From Enoplolaimus lenunculus (lineage: Eukaryota; Nematoda; Enoplea; Enoplida; Thoracostomopsidae): a stretch of DNA of 64,000 bases. Shown one piece after another: positions 1 to 12,000 of this stretch. The notes under the pieces were generated by a model. The model was not told where the DNA came from. It worked only from the letters and a program-made list of their open reading frames with translations, and ran no database searches. Within the stretch, counting starts at the first letter, position 1. Each line of letters starts with the position of its first letter. The DNA lies in assembly GCA_030248215.1 (NCBI GenBank), contig JASANG010001881.1, positions 186,001-250,000 of the forward strand, given 5' to 3'. The position numbers and the translations under genes were made by a program.

Positions 1-244
1 GTTTTGAATTTAAGGTTGGCTCAACCATTCAAAATTTGCCACGAAGTTCCGAAGTTAAAAGCATTGATGTTTGGGTGCTCGCGTGCATGGCGTTCATATT
101 TTGCTCATTGCTCGAGCTCGCTCTCATTGGATTTATAACCAAGAACGAACAGGTAAACGTAATTCATTGGCTGATGTTATTCCTTTGTCGGCGGAAAACC
201 TAACCAAATCAAAGCCTTAACACAGGCGTAAAGAATAAATTTAC

Positions 245-470
245 GAGCCAGTGGCCGGGTTTGTGAAACCCTACATAAGAATACAATTTAGGTACGTAAA
301 ACCATTTTGTCGGTTTATAAGCTTGGTTAAGTTACCTAAATACTTGTCACTGACTAAATTTGATATATTACAAATTAACCGCTCATGCATACAAACCTTG
401 GCTTAACTGAAATTGTACACTACTTAAGTAAAACTTAAGTGAATACTAGTAAGATTTTGGAGATCCAGCG
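245..470. mobile_element. CTTAAGT-rich MITE (family Q), degraded copy
   Basis: Shares GGGTTTGTGAAACCC-like ends and an interior (ACTAAATTTGATATATTAC, AACCGCTCA, CTTGGCTTAACTGAAA) with the copy at 60385-60675. Confidence 0.55.
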
Positions 471-829
471 AATATTTGATTTGTGGGACGTACCATTAAT
501 CTAAACCTATCCTGCTCTGTTACTATTCCGCCGGAAACCGTAAGACTAATTTCAGAAGCGTCATGCGTGGAATTCAAGGGCCCTACCAGCGAGGTCAAAA
601 TTTGTCTACTGGGCTGAAAACTTTTCTAGGAGGGAGCCTATCTGTACCCCCCCTTCTGGCTAAATGAGTTTATCTGCAATGAATGGAATTGAGTAAGACG
701 AAAACCCAATGCATGCTGTATGCAATGTTTTCTACACAGAATATAACCAGTTGCGTACTTTTGTCTCTAAATCAGTGGTGTTCTTCGTTGAATTTACCTG
801 CTGCCGTTTATCAAATTTGTCGTTGCTTT

Positions 830-1073
830 GGCCAATGCAAACAACAGGGGTGGAACAGTATTATAAGCATCTTCATAAGCCTAAACCTAAGCCTAAGCCT
901 AAGCGTAAGAATGAGCATATTCCTAAGCGCTAAGCCTAAGCGTAAGCGTAAGAATGAGTTTATTCCTAAGCCTTCGCCTAAGTCTAAGCCAAGCAAAACA
1001 TTAGTGTAAAGGTTAAGCTTACTCTATTGCAGTCCCACAGAAAAACGTTCCGCCTCTGATCTTTACATGGGTC
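830..1073. mobile_element. GGCC-A MITE with TTAGGC-like core
   Basis: Ends GGCCAATG...CAGGGGTGGAAC and GTTCCGCCTCTG...CATGGGTC are inverted repeats. A perfect 8-bp target duplication (gttgcttt) flanks it at 822-829 and 1074-1081. The interior is GCCTAA hexamers broken by AAGCGTAAGAATGAG phrases. Confidence 0.85.
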
Positions 1074-1392
1074 GTTGCTTTTCTACTTATTTTAAGTTTA
1101 GGATGCCGCAATACAATGTGACTGCTCATGGCTGTGCATGAAATGTCCGCTGTGGACTGCGAAAAAACTGGACGAGCTTGCAATAATTGCGTTTCCGTGC
1201 TGTTTTGGTTTATTCAATATTTACTATTGGGGATTTTTGGTTCGCATTTAACCAATCAGAAAATCACAGTTGAAAACAAAGTCAATATATTCTTTGAAAA
1301 AAATTTTTCGCTCGCGACTCGCGCTAGAAAAAATAGCCATTTTACGAATTGTAATGTTCGTGAGCAAAATTTGGAGCAAGATTGAAAATTGG

Positions 1393-1633
1393 GGCCATGT
1401 AAAGATCAGGGGCGGAGAGTTTTTCTGTGGGACTAGAATGGAGTAAGCTTAAGTTTTAGACTGTGTTTTGCTTGGCTTAGGCTTAGGAATAAACTCATTA
1501 TTACGCTTAGGATTAGGTTTTGGCTTAGACTTAGGTATAGGCTCATTCTTACGCTTAGGCTTTGGCTTAGACTTAGGATTTGGATTAGGAATATGCTTAT
1601 AATACTATTCCGCTTCTATTCTTTGCGATTGGC
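1393..1633. mobile_element. GGCC-A MITE
   Basis: Left end GGCCATGTAAAGATCAGGGG and a degraded right end; hexamer core in the TTAGGC orientation. Confidence 0.75.
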
Positions 1634-1844
1634 AGAAAATTTTTCCAATCTTTTAATCATAGCTTACGTTAGGAATTAGTATTCGAATTTAGCTTTTTAG
1701 GGAGATATTTCATGTCTTTATTCCTTGATCCATGCAGCAGAAAGGGATTTACGAGGACGTCTAAAATAGAAATTTCCGATTGTTTTTACAACATTTTTGT
1801 CCATAATTTTCATCTGAAATGTCGGCAAGCGTTCGTTTGTAAAT

Positions 1845-2071
1845 CACTGTAAATTCCAGTGAGTTGATTAAACTCACAACGAGTTCAATTCACTCAGAAA
1901 TCTGAGCTGTAAGTTAAGTCTTTCAGAACTCAGAATTTTTAAATGATTGAACTCATCTTGAGTTAAAGTTATTCAACTCACCCGAAATTCAATCAGCTCA
2001 GAATAAGTTAATATTTACTGTTATTAACTCAGAAATAACTAATTCTCTTTAACTCATTGGAATTTACAGTG
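1845..2071. mobile_element. ACTCA/GAGTT MITE (family D)
   Basis: Inverted ends CACTGTAAATTCCAGTGAG and CATTGGAATTTACAGTG; interior full of AACTCA/GAGTT words. Cleaner copies of the family show TA at both sides, as for Tc1/mariner-type targets. Confidence 0.8.
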
Positions 2072-2635
2072 TATGTTTATGTTGTATACAGATGGTGTAT
2101 AACGACAATTTGCTGCGAGGGTCGAAACGCAACCGGTAATTCAAAAAATATGATTAGACTTTCAGGCTTACGATTTGTACTTATTATACTTAGGCTTACG
2201 CTTAGGAATATGACACTGTCGGTTGACAAGTTGTCAGGCGACTAATTGTCGTAGATTCAGTATATATTGTTTAGTGCGGATCGTTCTTTGAATCACTTAG
2301 GTTCTGGATGAGATTATTTGATTTAAACAATTAAGCATTTTACAGCTTTCCCGGCCTGCCATACCAAATGTTATTCGCTATCCTATGCCTTAATCTGATC
2401 AAACAGTATACGAGGGGGCGTAATTATAATGGCGGAAGAAAACTGACGATGGAAGCCAAATGATCTTGAATAGCGCGATGCTTACGCTCCCAAGGCTCAA
2501 AATATTTACCAATCTCATTAGTTTTGCCCAAAGCCAACCAGGACCCCGATCCTCAAGAAAGGCCAGTGTGTGGTAACCGCAGCAATGTCCTGGCTAATGC
2601 TCTGGCCGATTAAGAAATAATCATTTCTTTGTAAA

Positions 2636-2704
2636 ATAGGCTTAGGCTTAGGCTTATGCTTAGGCTTAGGCTTAGGCTTAGGCTTAGGCTTAGGCTTAGG
2701 CTTG
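2636..2704 (+). repeat. Near-pure (TTAGGC)n array, about 11 units
   Basis: About 11 head-to-tail TTAGGC units with one TTATGC variant. Unlike the other hexamer blocks I see no GGCC terminal repeats around it, so it may be a true interstitial telomere-like tract or an element that has lost its ends. Confidence 0.85.
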
Positions 2705-2709
2705 TTTCG

Positions 2710-3602
2710 TTGTGTATTTTTTTGAGTAAACGCGACATCTGTACGAGTGCAGTAAACGGGGTGGCCTATTGAGAAACATTACAATCAACTCAACTCAGAG
2801 AAAAGAATCAACTAAAAACTCATAGTAGACTTGTTGCGTATTCGAGCTTAAGTTGGCATTTTCACAATGGTATACCAGTCTGGCCATATGTAATCAGACT
2901 AAATTCTTCAGATCATTGGGTCGCTCAAATTTATCGTTCAGATGCACAGCTGAACTCCATATTGATTGCCAGTATCGTATCTGATTGTGTTTATATCTGA
3001 TTATAACAGTTGACTACAGAGTAAAGATGAAAATTTTCATAAAAGCGCCGACCATATTGTCATTTTTGAGAACAATGCGAATTTGTAAGTAACAAATTCA
3101 AGTATATGTAAAACGAAAATGCAATATTGAATGTGAAAAACATTGCCATGCAAAACAAAGGCGGTTCTATGGGGCTCAAACCACAAAACAGTTTTGGTTA
3201 ACATTTAGTACTAAAATTGTGTTTGGCTTCTTGCTGCTTTTGCTCAACAGTGATATCCTTTTTTTAGCCAAGATTGTAAAATACCATTGAAATGTTTTTC
3301 TCCGGATTTGTACTCCTAAAAATGAGCAAAACGTTTCATTTCAACAAAATGTGTTCTAATTTGCATATGTTGCTTGTTTTATTTCGTATGTCAAACATTC
3401 ACTCCACAACAGCTGAAACTTTGCCCAAAATACGTATGACATAAAAATACATCTTCATTTTGCTGTACCCAGCTTTTCGCCACGCTAGCTTTCTAAAGCT
3501 ACGGTAGGTTTCTGCAAGATAGTACATCCGTATTAACACCGGGTTCTAGTCTTCCGGCTCCTGGGTCTGCGACTTCGCAAGCTGTCGTAATCATCTGCCA
3601 AG
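2710..3602. other. Unique AT-rich stretch
   Basis: No gene seen. The right part (3410-3450) contains a fragment of the ACGTATGTGG family (GCCCAAAATACGTATG). Confidence 0.4.
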
Positions 3603-3610
3603 TTTGACAG

Positions 3611-4232
3611 CAGGGGTGGATCAAGAGGGGGAATGAGGGGATGCACCCCCCACCAGCTGCCGAGTATAATTTTTTTCAGGGTTAAAATCGAACTTACAAT
3701 GCAAATTTTTGTTCCGATATCTCAAAATTTCACAGTTGTTTAGGGGCTTCGCCCCGAAACTCAGCACAAATATTCTCTATGTGCTCTGAAACGTTTTAAT
3801 ATCTGTCTGGCTTTTCGCTCGCTCTACTCGCGAGTTTGGGGGAAGTTCCCACCCCGGTCTACTCCGGCACTGCGCGCGAGCTTCTCAAGTGTGGGGGATA
3901 AAAAGTGCCAAATGGGCTACAGAAGGGCCGCCTCCCTGCATCCGTCTGCCTATTGGCCCTCTAGCCTACTGGCGTATGACCCGTGTTACTTCTAGTTTGG
4001 GAAATTGAAATATGAGAAATTACCCCGGAAATTAGGATTTTGGGAAATTGAGATTTTGGTAAATTGAGATTACTCAAGAAGTTGGGAAGGACCTGTTATT
4101 TTACATGGGCCAGTGTGTGTGACTTGTGGCTGTTTTCATATGCGTAAAAATATGTACGAACTGTGCCAAAACTAAACATTTTCCATTTGTGCATCCCTCT
4201 CACCAGAAATTTCTGGATCCAATCCGCCACTA
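3611..4232. mobile_element. hAT-type non-autonomous element, 622 bp
   Basis: Left end CAGGGGTGGATC is typical of hAT elements; the right end reads inward as TAGTGGCGGATTGGATCC. Flanks tttgacag (3603-3610) and tgtgacag (4233-4240) are a 7/8 target duplication. GCAC and GGGATG phrases near both ends extend the inverted repeat. No transposase frame. Confidence 0.7.
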
Positions 4233-4240
4233 TGTGACAG

Positions 4241-4962
4241 TAATGTTTTAAAATATCAAACTAAAATTAAATTATAATCGCTTTTTAGAATTTAGCAAAA
4301 AATTTTCAATTATACAACAAATTTTGTATATTTCAGCAAAAATTAGATTTTGTAGCTATGTTACCATGGTAAACTATTGCAGTTGAGATGTCGTGGAAAC
4401 CGCCGATGGGACAACGAAATGTTTTGAATTACAAAAGATTTATACAAAATTTCAATTAAAGCACCTTTCGATATGCTTACAGTAAGTATTTGAATAAAAA
4501 AATATATTAATAATTTTCTGTAATTTGAAAACCATATCAACGATAACTAAACTCTGTGGTAACCCTGGAATATTAAAATGACTATAAATATTCAGTTTCA
4601 GTGTTACAAAATACCAGTTGAACCTTCAATTTGATAATCTTTACAGTTCAATTGTAAGCTTGTTTGTAAAGTAACTTTGTGTTATTTTCTGCTGTTTGGA
4701 TTTGCTGACAATTTAAACGCATTATTCACAGTGGTAAGAGAATTTTTTACATAATTTTTTAGTTAGTTTTGCTATAGTTTCTAGGCAAAGGTAAAATTTC
4801 CTAAAATAGACAATTTCAAAATCTGACGCTTGGATTAAAATTCAGAGTGCATTTTGTGTGTATTTTTAAAAATGTGATTTACTGATTTTAAAATAAAATG
4901 TGCCTCCTAAAATGCGAGTATAAGTTCGAAGTGACTTACACTATGGGTACAAAAATCTTTGT
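4241..4962. other. Unique AT-rich stretch upstream of alpha-tubulin
   Basis: No repeat family or ORF recognised. ATG-GT at 4366 (accATGgtaaac) could be a one-codon first exon of the tubulin gene, as in many animals, but this cannot be shown from sequence alone. Confidence 0.3.
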
Positions 4963-5156
4963 TTAATGTATAGAACAGGTCCGGAACAGTAGTATAAGCA
5001 TATTTCTAAGACTAAGCCTAAGCCTAAGAGTAAGAATGAGCTTATACCTAAGCTTAAGCTTAAGCCTAAGCCTTAGCAAAAAATTAGTCTAAAGCTTAAG
5101 CGTACTCTATTACAGTCACGCCGGACAACGTTCGAGTCCTTTTCTATACATGGGCC
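4963..5156. mobile_element. GGCC-C MITE
   Basis: Ends ATGTATAGAACAGGTCCGG and CTATACATGGGCC; GCCTAA/AAGCTTA core. Confidence 0.7.
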
Positions 5157-5796
5157 AAATCGTTTATTGCCAACTGTGTATGGCATCTGTTTTCAAACTC
5201 AACACCTTCGTAAAATATTAAGCTAATAAAATCTTTAAAATTTCAATCATTTTCTAACGCCATGTTTGATCATCGGACTATGATTTCTGCAAAACTTTTT
5301 AGTTTTCTTCGAAACCCGTCTAATTTCATTAATATATTTAATTTATCCTAAAATAATTTTTCAGGCACTGAATCGGTTGGGAACGTTTGAAACATGTCGC
5401 ATCGAGTAATGGAACAGTTGTTTGAAAACGCTAATATTAAACCCTCAACAAAGTCTAAAAATAAGCCTAAGCCAAAGCCTAAATCAATGTCCAAAGTCAA
5501 AGTTTAAGCCTGATTGTATAAACCTAAAGTGAAGCGTATTGCAAATCAAAACTTATGCTGGTAAAGTATAAATTAACATTGTTCAATATATACTTAATGG
5601 TTTCTTTAAACGATATTTGATTAAATATATAGCAGGATTTGGTATTCTTCAAAACTTGGGCTTAAGTCATTTAAGGACTCCTTTGTCTACGTTGATTCGT
5701 AAAAGAAATGCAATGCCGACATATAATTACAATAACTATAGGTTGTATTTAAATAAAAATTAATGAGAAGAAAAATTGAAAAAATATATCTACAAA

Positions 5797-6058
5797 GCTC
5801 TATTCACACGTGCCAGTTTTTGCAATGAGAACTTGCAGCTGCAATTTGCCCTTGCAAGTTTTGTCTAATATCCCGTTCGAAAAACTTGCAGCCCAAATAA
5901 TAATCATAGCTTGGAATTTAATTCATATGTGTGAATAACCATGTAAGTTCACCGAATTAATTGCAGCCGCTTTCTCATTGGCTGATGAAAAAGGCAAGTT
6001 CTGCATGCAATTTGCACCTGAAAGTTCTCGCAGCACAAACGTGTACATGTGAATGGGG
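5797..6058. mobile_element. CACACGTGCAAG MITE (family H) abutting the first mapped tubulin exon
   Basis: Inverted ends GCTCTATTCACACGTGCCAG and GTACATGTGAATGGGGAT; the interior is rich in CTTGCAGCTGCAA words. It ends 27 bp before the 3' splice site at 6085. Confidence 0.75.
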
Positions 6059-6085
6059 ATTTACTTGGGTTTTTTCTACTTTCAG

Positions 6086-9000
6086 CGAGAAATTATAAGC
6101 GTTCATCTCGGGCAGGCCGGAGTTCAAATTGGAAACGCATGTTGGGAATTGTACTGCTTGGAGCATGGAATTACTCCTGAAGGTATAATACAATTAATAA
6201 TTATAAAAATACATTATCAAATTAAAATCTAAATAATTTAAGCCTACGCTGTAAATTCCAATGAGTTGATTAATTAACTCAGAAGAAGAATTAGTCATTT
6301 CTCGTTATTTCTGAGTTGATAACAGTAAATAATAGCTCAGCCTAAGCGGATTTAATTTTGAATGAATTGATTAACTCAAAATGAGTTCAATCAATTCAGA
6401 ATTCTGAGTTCTGAAAGACCAAGTTCAAAGTTAAGGCTTTTGAGTGGATTCAACTCATTCTAAGTGAAAATCAACTCACTGGAATTTACAGTGTAAAAGT
6501 GTTGAAAAATCAGTCTAAATGTTTACATTGGTCTTGAAGCACTAGCGAATCCAGAGGGCGAACGGGGAGGTGCCGTACGCACCTCGTTTTAGAAAATTTT
6601 TGGTGACAAATTGCTAAAAGATTCTTATCTTACAATTTTCCACATCCGAAAATTGGCACATTATATCATATAATAAAAATTGCGTTTCATAACTTTTGCC
6701 AACCCTGTCATAAATTTCTGGTTTGAATGCTACTTTGAAACCTAATACTAAACTCTGTTATTGTTCAACAGCAAAAGTTGACGCTCCTAAGAAGTAATAT
6801 TTGCCAAATTATAGAAAAACTTCAAGCAAATTTGTTTTGCTTAAACGATTTATCGGCAGTATAAAGAATACCTGGTGAAAATTTGCATCAAATGGCGTAT
6901 CGAGGCGAATTTAAAGCTTTAAACCCTTTTTCGAATTTTGTCCCGTTGTTTTGAGAACTTTCCATGTTGATAACGCAAGAAACGCTTATTCTTGCGCTTA
7001 GGTTTACTGTGTAGTGACACAAATAAGAGGGGGATAATGAGAGGGGTCTCCATTTTGAGTCCCAATCAATCGGAGTCTGTATCCGTAATAAGAGTCCGTA
7101 AGCAGTCCCTAAGCCCTAATTAGAGTCCATAAATGTCAATTAACCCTAATTGTAGCGCATAAATGACTCCAGGACCAAATAATTTGAGTTCGAAACTTTA
7201 AATCGTACTTAAGTTTTGAAAGTACATTCCTAAGTATAACCTTGCATTATCGCTCAACCTATTTGATACAAGACAAATGAACGTTGAATTCAACGGATGA
7301 TTGCAGTACCGGATATATATGAGTAACGAAGGATGGCGGAGCGTGGATTAAAAATAAATAACAGTCCGTAACCGAATAACAAGGGGGGTACCCTCTGGAG
7401 AAGCCAAATAAATATCAGCCCCCTTCTATTCGGGTCACCACAGTAGGCTTAGGCTTAGGAATACGCTTATTCTAATGCTACCTCCCTGTTCAATACGCTG
7501 GTTCAAGTTTTTGTAAGACCGCTAACCCATTTTCCCAAATCCAGCCTATGATGCTGCATGCATTACATTAATTCTACACCAGTGCAATATCATGAAATTA
7601 TTGTTCACCGCCTTTGAAGTGTGAACAGGCATGAATATGTAAATTGCAGCTATAAAAACTTGTACGTGTGAATATGGCTTTCAATAGTTTAGGTATGATG
7701 CCGTCGGATGAGACCATTGGAGAAGAAACCGATGCGTTCAATACGTTTTTCTCGGAAACTTCATCTGGCAAACATGTGCCTCGCGCGTTGTTTGTTGACT
7801 TAGAACCAACACCAATAGGTAAACATTGTCAGTATTCTCAAATGTGTGTAGCACTTATGAATAAAATGATTTCTTTCCGCAACAAAACATTGCAAACCAA
7901 CGTCTCCATTCTTCCAAAATCTTGTGAGAGAAATTTTATTTTCAAGAAAATGGTAATCGACACATCGGGACACGAAAATATTAAGGTGGTTGATCTGTGG
8001 TGTCGTTATTTGGATGGTTGCCATCTAAACCTTAAGTCATTTTCAGTTTTGTATTTTATTATTAATTTTAAACTTTTTTGTTTTTAGACGATATTTTATA
8101 ATTAATTTTAAACTTTTTTGTTTTTTAGACGAAATTCGAACTGGAACTTATCGACAGCTGTTCCACCAAAGTTTCATGCTGAGTGGCAAAGAAGACGCGG
8201 CGAACAATTATGCACGGGGCCGGTATACGATTGGACGTGAAATTTTGGATCCGACTATGGAACGAATTCGAAGGTAAAAGCTTTCGATGGCACAAAAATA
8301 CGAGCAAAGTTTCGTTTTGAACACTGAATTAAAGTCGATCTGAGTTCATTTTATGCTAAAATTCGAACCATGGCAAACCGGTTCGGAAGGCGTTCACCGT
8401 CACCATTCAGCTATAGGAGCTTAACGCGTGAACTCGTGGAGGTTCTCACGTCTTGTGGAAATTTACTGCTACGCATAGTACGCGTTGCAATTTTTAAACA
8501 CACTGCATCAGCGTAAACATATTAAACTAAGCTGCTCATAGTCAAGTCTATGTGAGAAGGGGTTATAGATAGTAAACTAATATATATTTTTTTTGCTCAG
8601 CGTTTGGGCAACCACGCTTTAACATGCGTGATAACGGTTTAAAACCTGTGGGCGATTGAAAAAGGCCAAACAGGAGCGTCGATGCTGATTTGAAAACGAG
8701 AAAAATCCGCCATGCGCTCACCGGCGAAATATGAACCCATGTTACTTTTAGGGGCATTCACGTTTCTGATGGGTAAATAAATGAGTAGGTTTACATTCTA
8801 GATTACATTTAGGCTTAGGCTTAGGCTTAGGCTTAGTGTTAGGCTTAGGCTTATGCTTAGGAATACGTTTTTGCAACGGTTCGGTTTAGACTTAGGCTAA
8901 GGTAAGAATACGCTTAATCTATTGTTACGCCTCTAAAAATAAGTAGCTAAATGTCATTTTGGTAACAGAAAGTTGTCGTTTTTGACAGAACTAAAGATAC

Positions 9001-12000
9001 TAAAACGCTCGTTACCTTTGTATTTAAAACTTTCAAAGAGCTATTCTTCTGGGAATACAATTCACGAATGCAAATGTTCACCGGACTTTGTAAAGTTTAT
9101 AGAAAAAAAATAGCGGGTGTATAGATTTTTTCAAATTTTACATAAATTTCATTATTTTTATTTCATATCGAACAATTGCGGTATATTTGTAATGAAAAAT
9201 TGTAAGATATACGTGATTTATGACTAATTTTGAGGATAAAATAACTGAAATTCCGTTATGTCTATAGCAGAAACGGACACCGACTTTTACCGAAAACGAA
9301 TATTTGGTTATACCATGTAAACAATTACATTTTTCAGATTGGCCGATGCCGCTGGTGGACTGCAAGGATTTTTGGTTTTTCACAGTTTTGGAGGCGGAAC
9401 CGGAGCCGGATTTACGTCGTTGCTTTTGGAACATTTAGCAACTGATTATGATAAGGCAGCGCGGCTTGAATTTGCAATTTATCCTGCACCACAGGTAAGT
9501 GATTGTCACTAGGAAAATAATTAGAACACGGCGATTATATCGGGTTTACCCCTGAAGCTTGCGGTGGATTGATAAATACGGTATGACAATAATTCGTCGC
9601 TCGTCAACTCGTCGACTGACAACTTGTAATCTGAAATTTCATCGACTCGACAATTCATCGCCCACCTTCATTCTTTATTAGGCTTAGGCTTAGGCTTTGG
9701 TGTAGGTTTACGCTTTGGATTACGCTTATATTTATTCATAGGTATTATGACACGTTTAAGGCGACAAGTTGTCGGGTGACGAATTGTCGTATTGATTTGA
9801 TAAAAGCAGACACCTAAAACGGATAGTTCAAACTATCACTGATGGTTAATAGTCAGCACCTACGGCGAACTGCAGGATGTAGACAGTTACAATACCGGAA
9901 ACACAAACGGATTTCCGGAAGCGGAAACAGATTTCATTGGACACCCTGCCAAAACAAAATTCGATCATTGTCTGTGTACTTCATCGTAATATATTCGAAT
10001 CCATAAAGACCAATATTAGAATAAGTTCTTGGTTGGGACACATTGTTTCGGAAGCTTTTCGTTATTTGTAAGCTTAATAGCTTTCTGTCCGCTGAGTCAA
10101 AAGGCAAGGCCTGCAAATCATTTTCAGCTCCAATTAAAAACAGTGGTTCGTACGCTTTTAGGTACGCCAGAAGAAACAAAACTTAGTATGGCGCTGTATT
10201 TTATTAAAAATATTAATGTCATCAGGCCCCGTCCACCGCTGTCCATTACCGTATACTGCGCAGTTCGCTCACGATACCGCGAATGAACCGTATACCGTGG
10301 TGCAGAGGGTCCCGAACGGCTACGGACGGCGACGGACGGCACCGCCCAACTAAATATACCGGTACCTTTGTTGTGTTTCAGGTATCAACCGCTGTTGTTG
10401 AACCGTACAATTCAATACTAAACACGCACACAACGCTTGAATTTTCGGATGTCAGCTTTTTGATTGACAACGAAGCTGTGTTCGATATATGCCAGCAGTC
10501 ACTTGGAGTATCTCGGTAAATTCTTTTATTTTATAAGTTCGTTGTTGAAAATTAACAACCTGTTCTGTATGTCGTAGACCAATCTGCTATTCAGGCCAAT
10601 TTCTAATTGACTTACGCTAATTAGCAATTGTGAGCAACCAGCAATTTTGCCAAGGATAAGTCGCATTTATTGTATAAACTCTATGTATTGTGTATTATAT
10701 CGCATACACAGTCTATGCTAAGTTGCTGATAGTAATCGTTAGCAGAAAAAGGTTAAGATTAAAAAATAACCTTAATAGATTAAACTAATAAGGAAATTAA
10801 CTAAATTTGAGTAATGGTTATAATTTAGCAAATTATAAAATTATTACGGTTGCGCTATACTCGATGCGCGCCGTGACGCCGCCGGATGCCGCCAAGCGCG
10901 TTGCGTGACGTCGCCACGCGTCGCCGTGGGACGTCACCTTGCGTCGCCGTGCGCTGTCGCGCGGTCCGATAAAATTCTTTTATTAAAAATTTCCTCACGC
11001 CACCAAATAAATTTTGCCTATATTTTTGTAAGCAACGCACCGCGGCGTGCGGCGAATTGCGGCACAGTGAAGTATAGTGTAACCCTTAGTAAACTGAAAA
11101 ACTAATTTTTTAACCCCGGTGAAAAATTATAATATAGAATTTAGAGACCTTGAATTAAATCTATATATTAAAGCTAGAACGCCCCACATGGCAACTTTCC
11201 AGCTTTACTTTTTGTTTACAATAATTTCTTAAGAAATACACGTGATTGTTCTATAAAAAGAAAATTTGCAAGGGATTTTTTGTGCTTTCGCTAACTATTG
11301 CGCATTACGCAAAGCTGGCAGACTAGTTTCAATTATTTGTTATTTTACAGGCCGACATATACAAACATCAATCGTATTATTGCACAGTGCGTATCTTCGG
11401 TAACAGTTTCGCTTCGCTTTGAAGGCGCAATTAACGTTGATTTGACGGAATTTCAAACGAATTTAGTTCCGTATCCACGAATTCATTTCCCCATGGCAAC
11501 GTACGCTCCGTTCATCTCGGCTGATCGAGTAAAATTTGATTAATTCGTAATTTTAAGTCATTGATACTTTTACAACCCCTACGATTGACTGGCGACGAGT
11601 GCTACACCCGCTTCAGGGTCCATATTCTCAAATTATAGGAGCTATCATCAGTTAATAATAGGTTTTCAAACTCACTAACTATTGCAGTTGTTTAAATTAG
11701 AATTGGTAACAACAGTACCTAGAGTAGATAATATGCGAAAAATGTGGTGATTTTGGAACGTCAGCATTCACTGGTTCGAAAGTTACAAGACCTATCACCA
11801 ACTATTGATAAGTGCTACATGCTATTAATCCCTTCTCACATTGAGTTGCCTATAGGCAACTCATCGGAGTGTATATACGTTGAATAATATATATCGCACC
11901 GTGTTTAACAGTTGCAACACGTCACCACAAGACGTGAGAGCCCCCTCGGGCTCGAGCGTCAAGCTCCTACAGCTGAAGGTGATGGTATACGCCTCCCACT

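Noticed and set aside
811-1009. Short frames giving KPKPKPK or LGLGLGL products, here and at 15355, 38068, 56954 and 58109
   Set aside because: Translations of TTAGGC/GCCTAA hexamer cores in MITEs, not genes.
2636-2704. Subtelomeric position of the window
   Set aside because: The hexamers are spread over all 64 kb in both orientations inside transposons, between normal housekeeping genes, so they do not mark a chromosome end.
7819-8087. Extension of the tubulin frame past 7818
   Set aside because: The homology stops exactly at a GT donor and resumes at 8129; the continuation is intron read-through.
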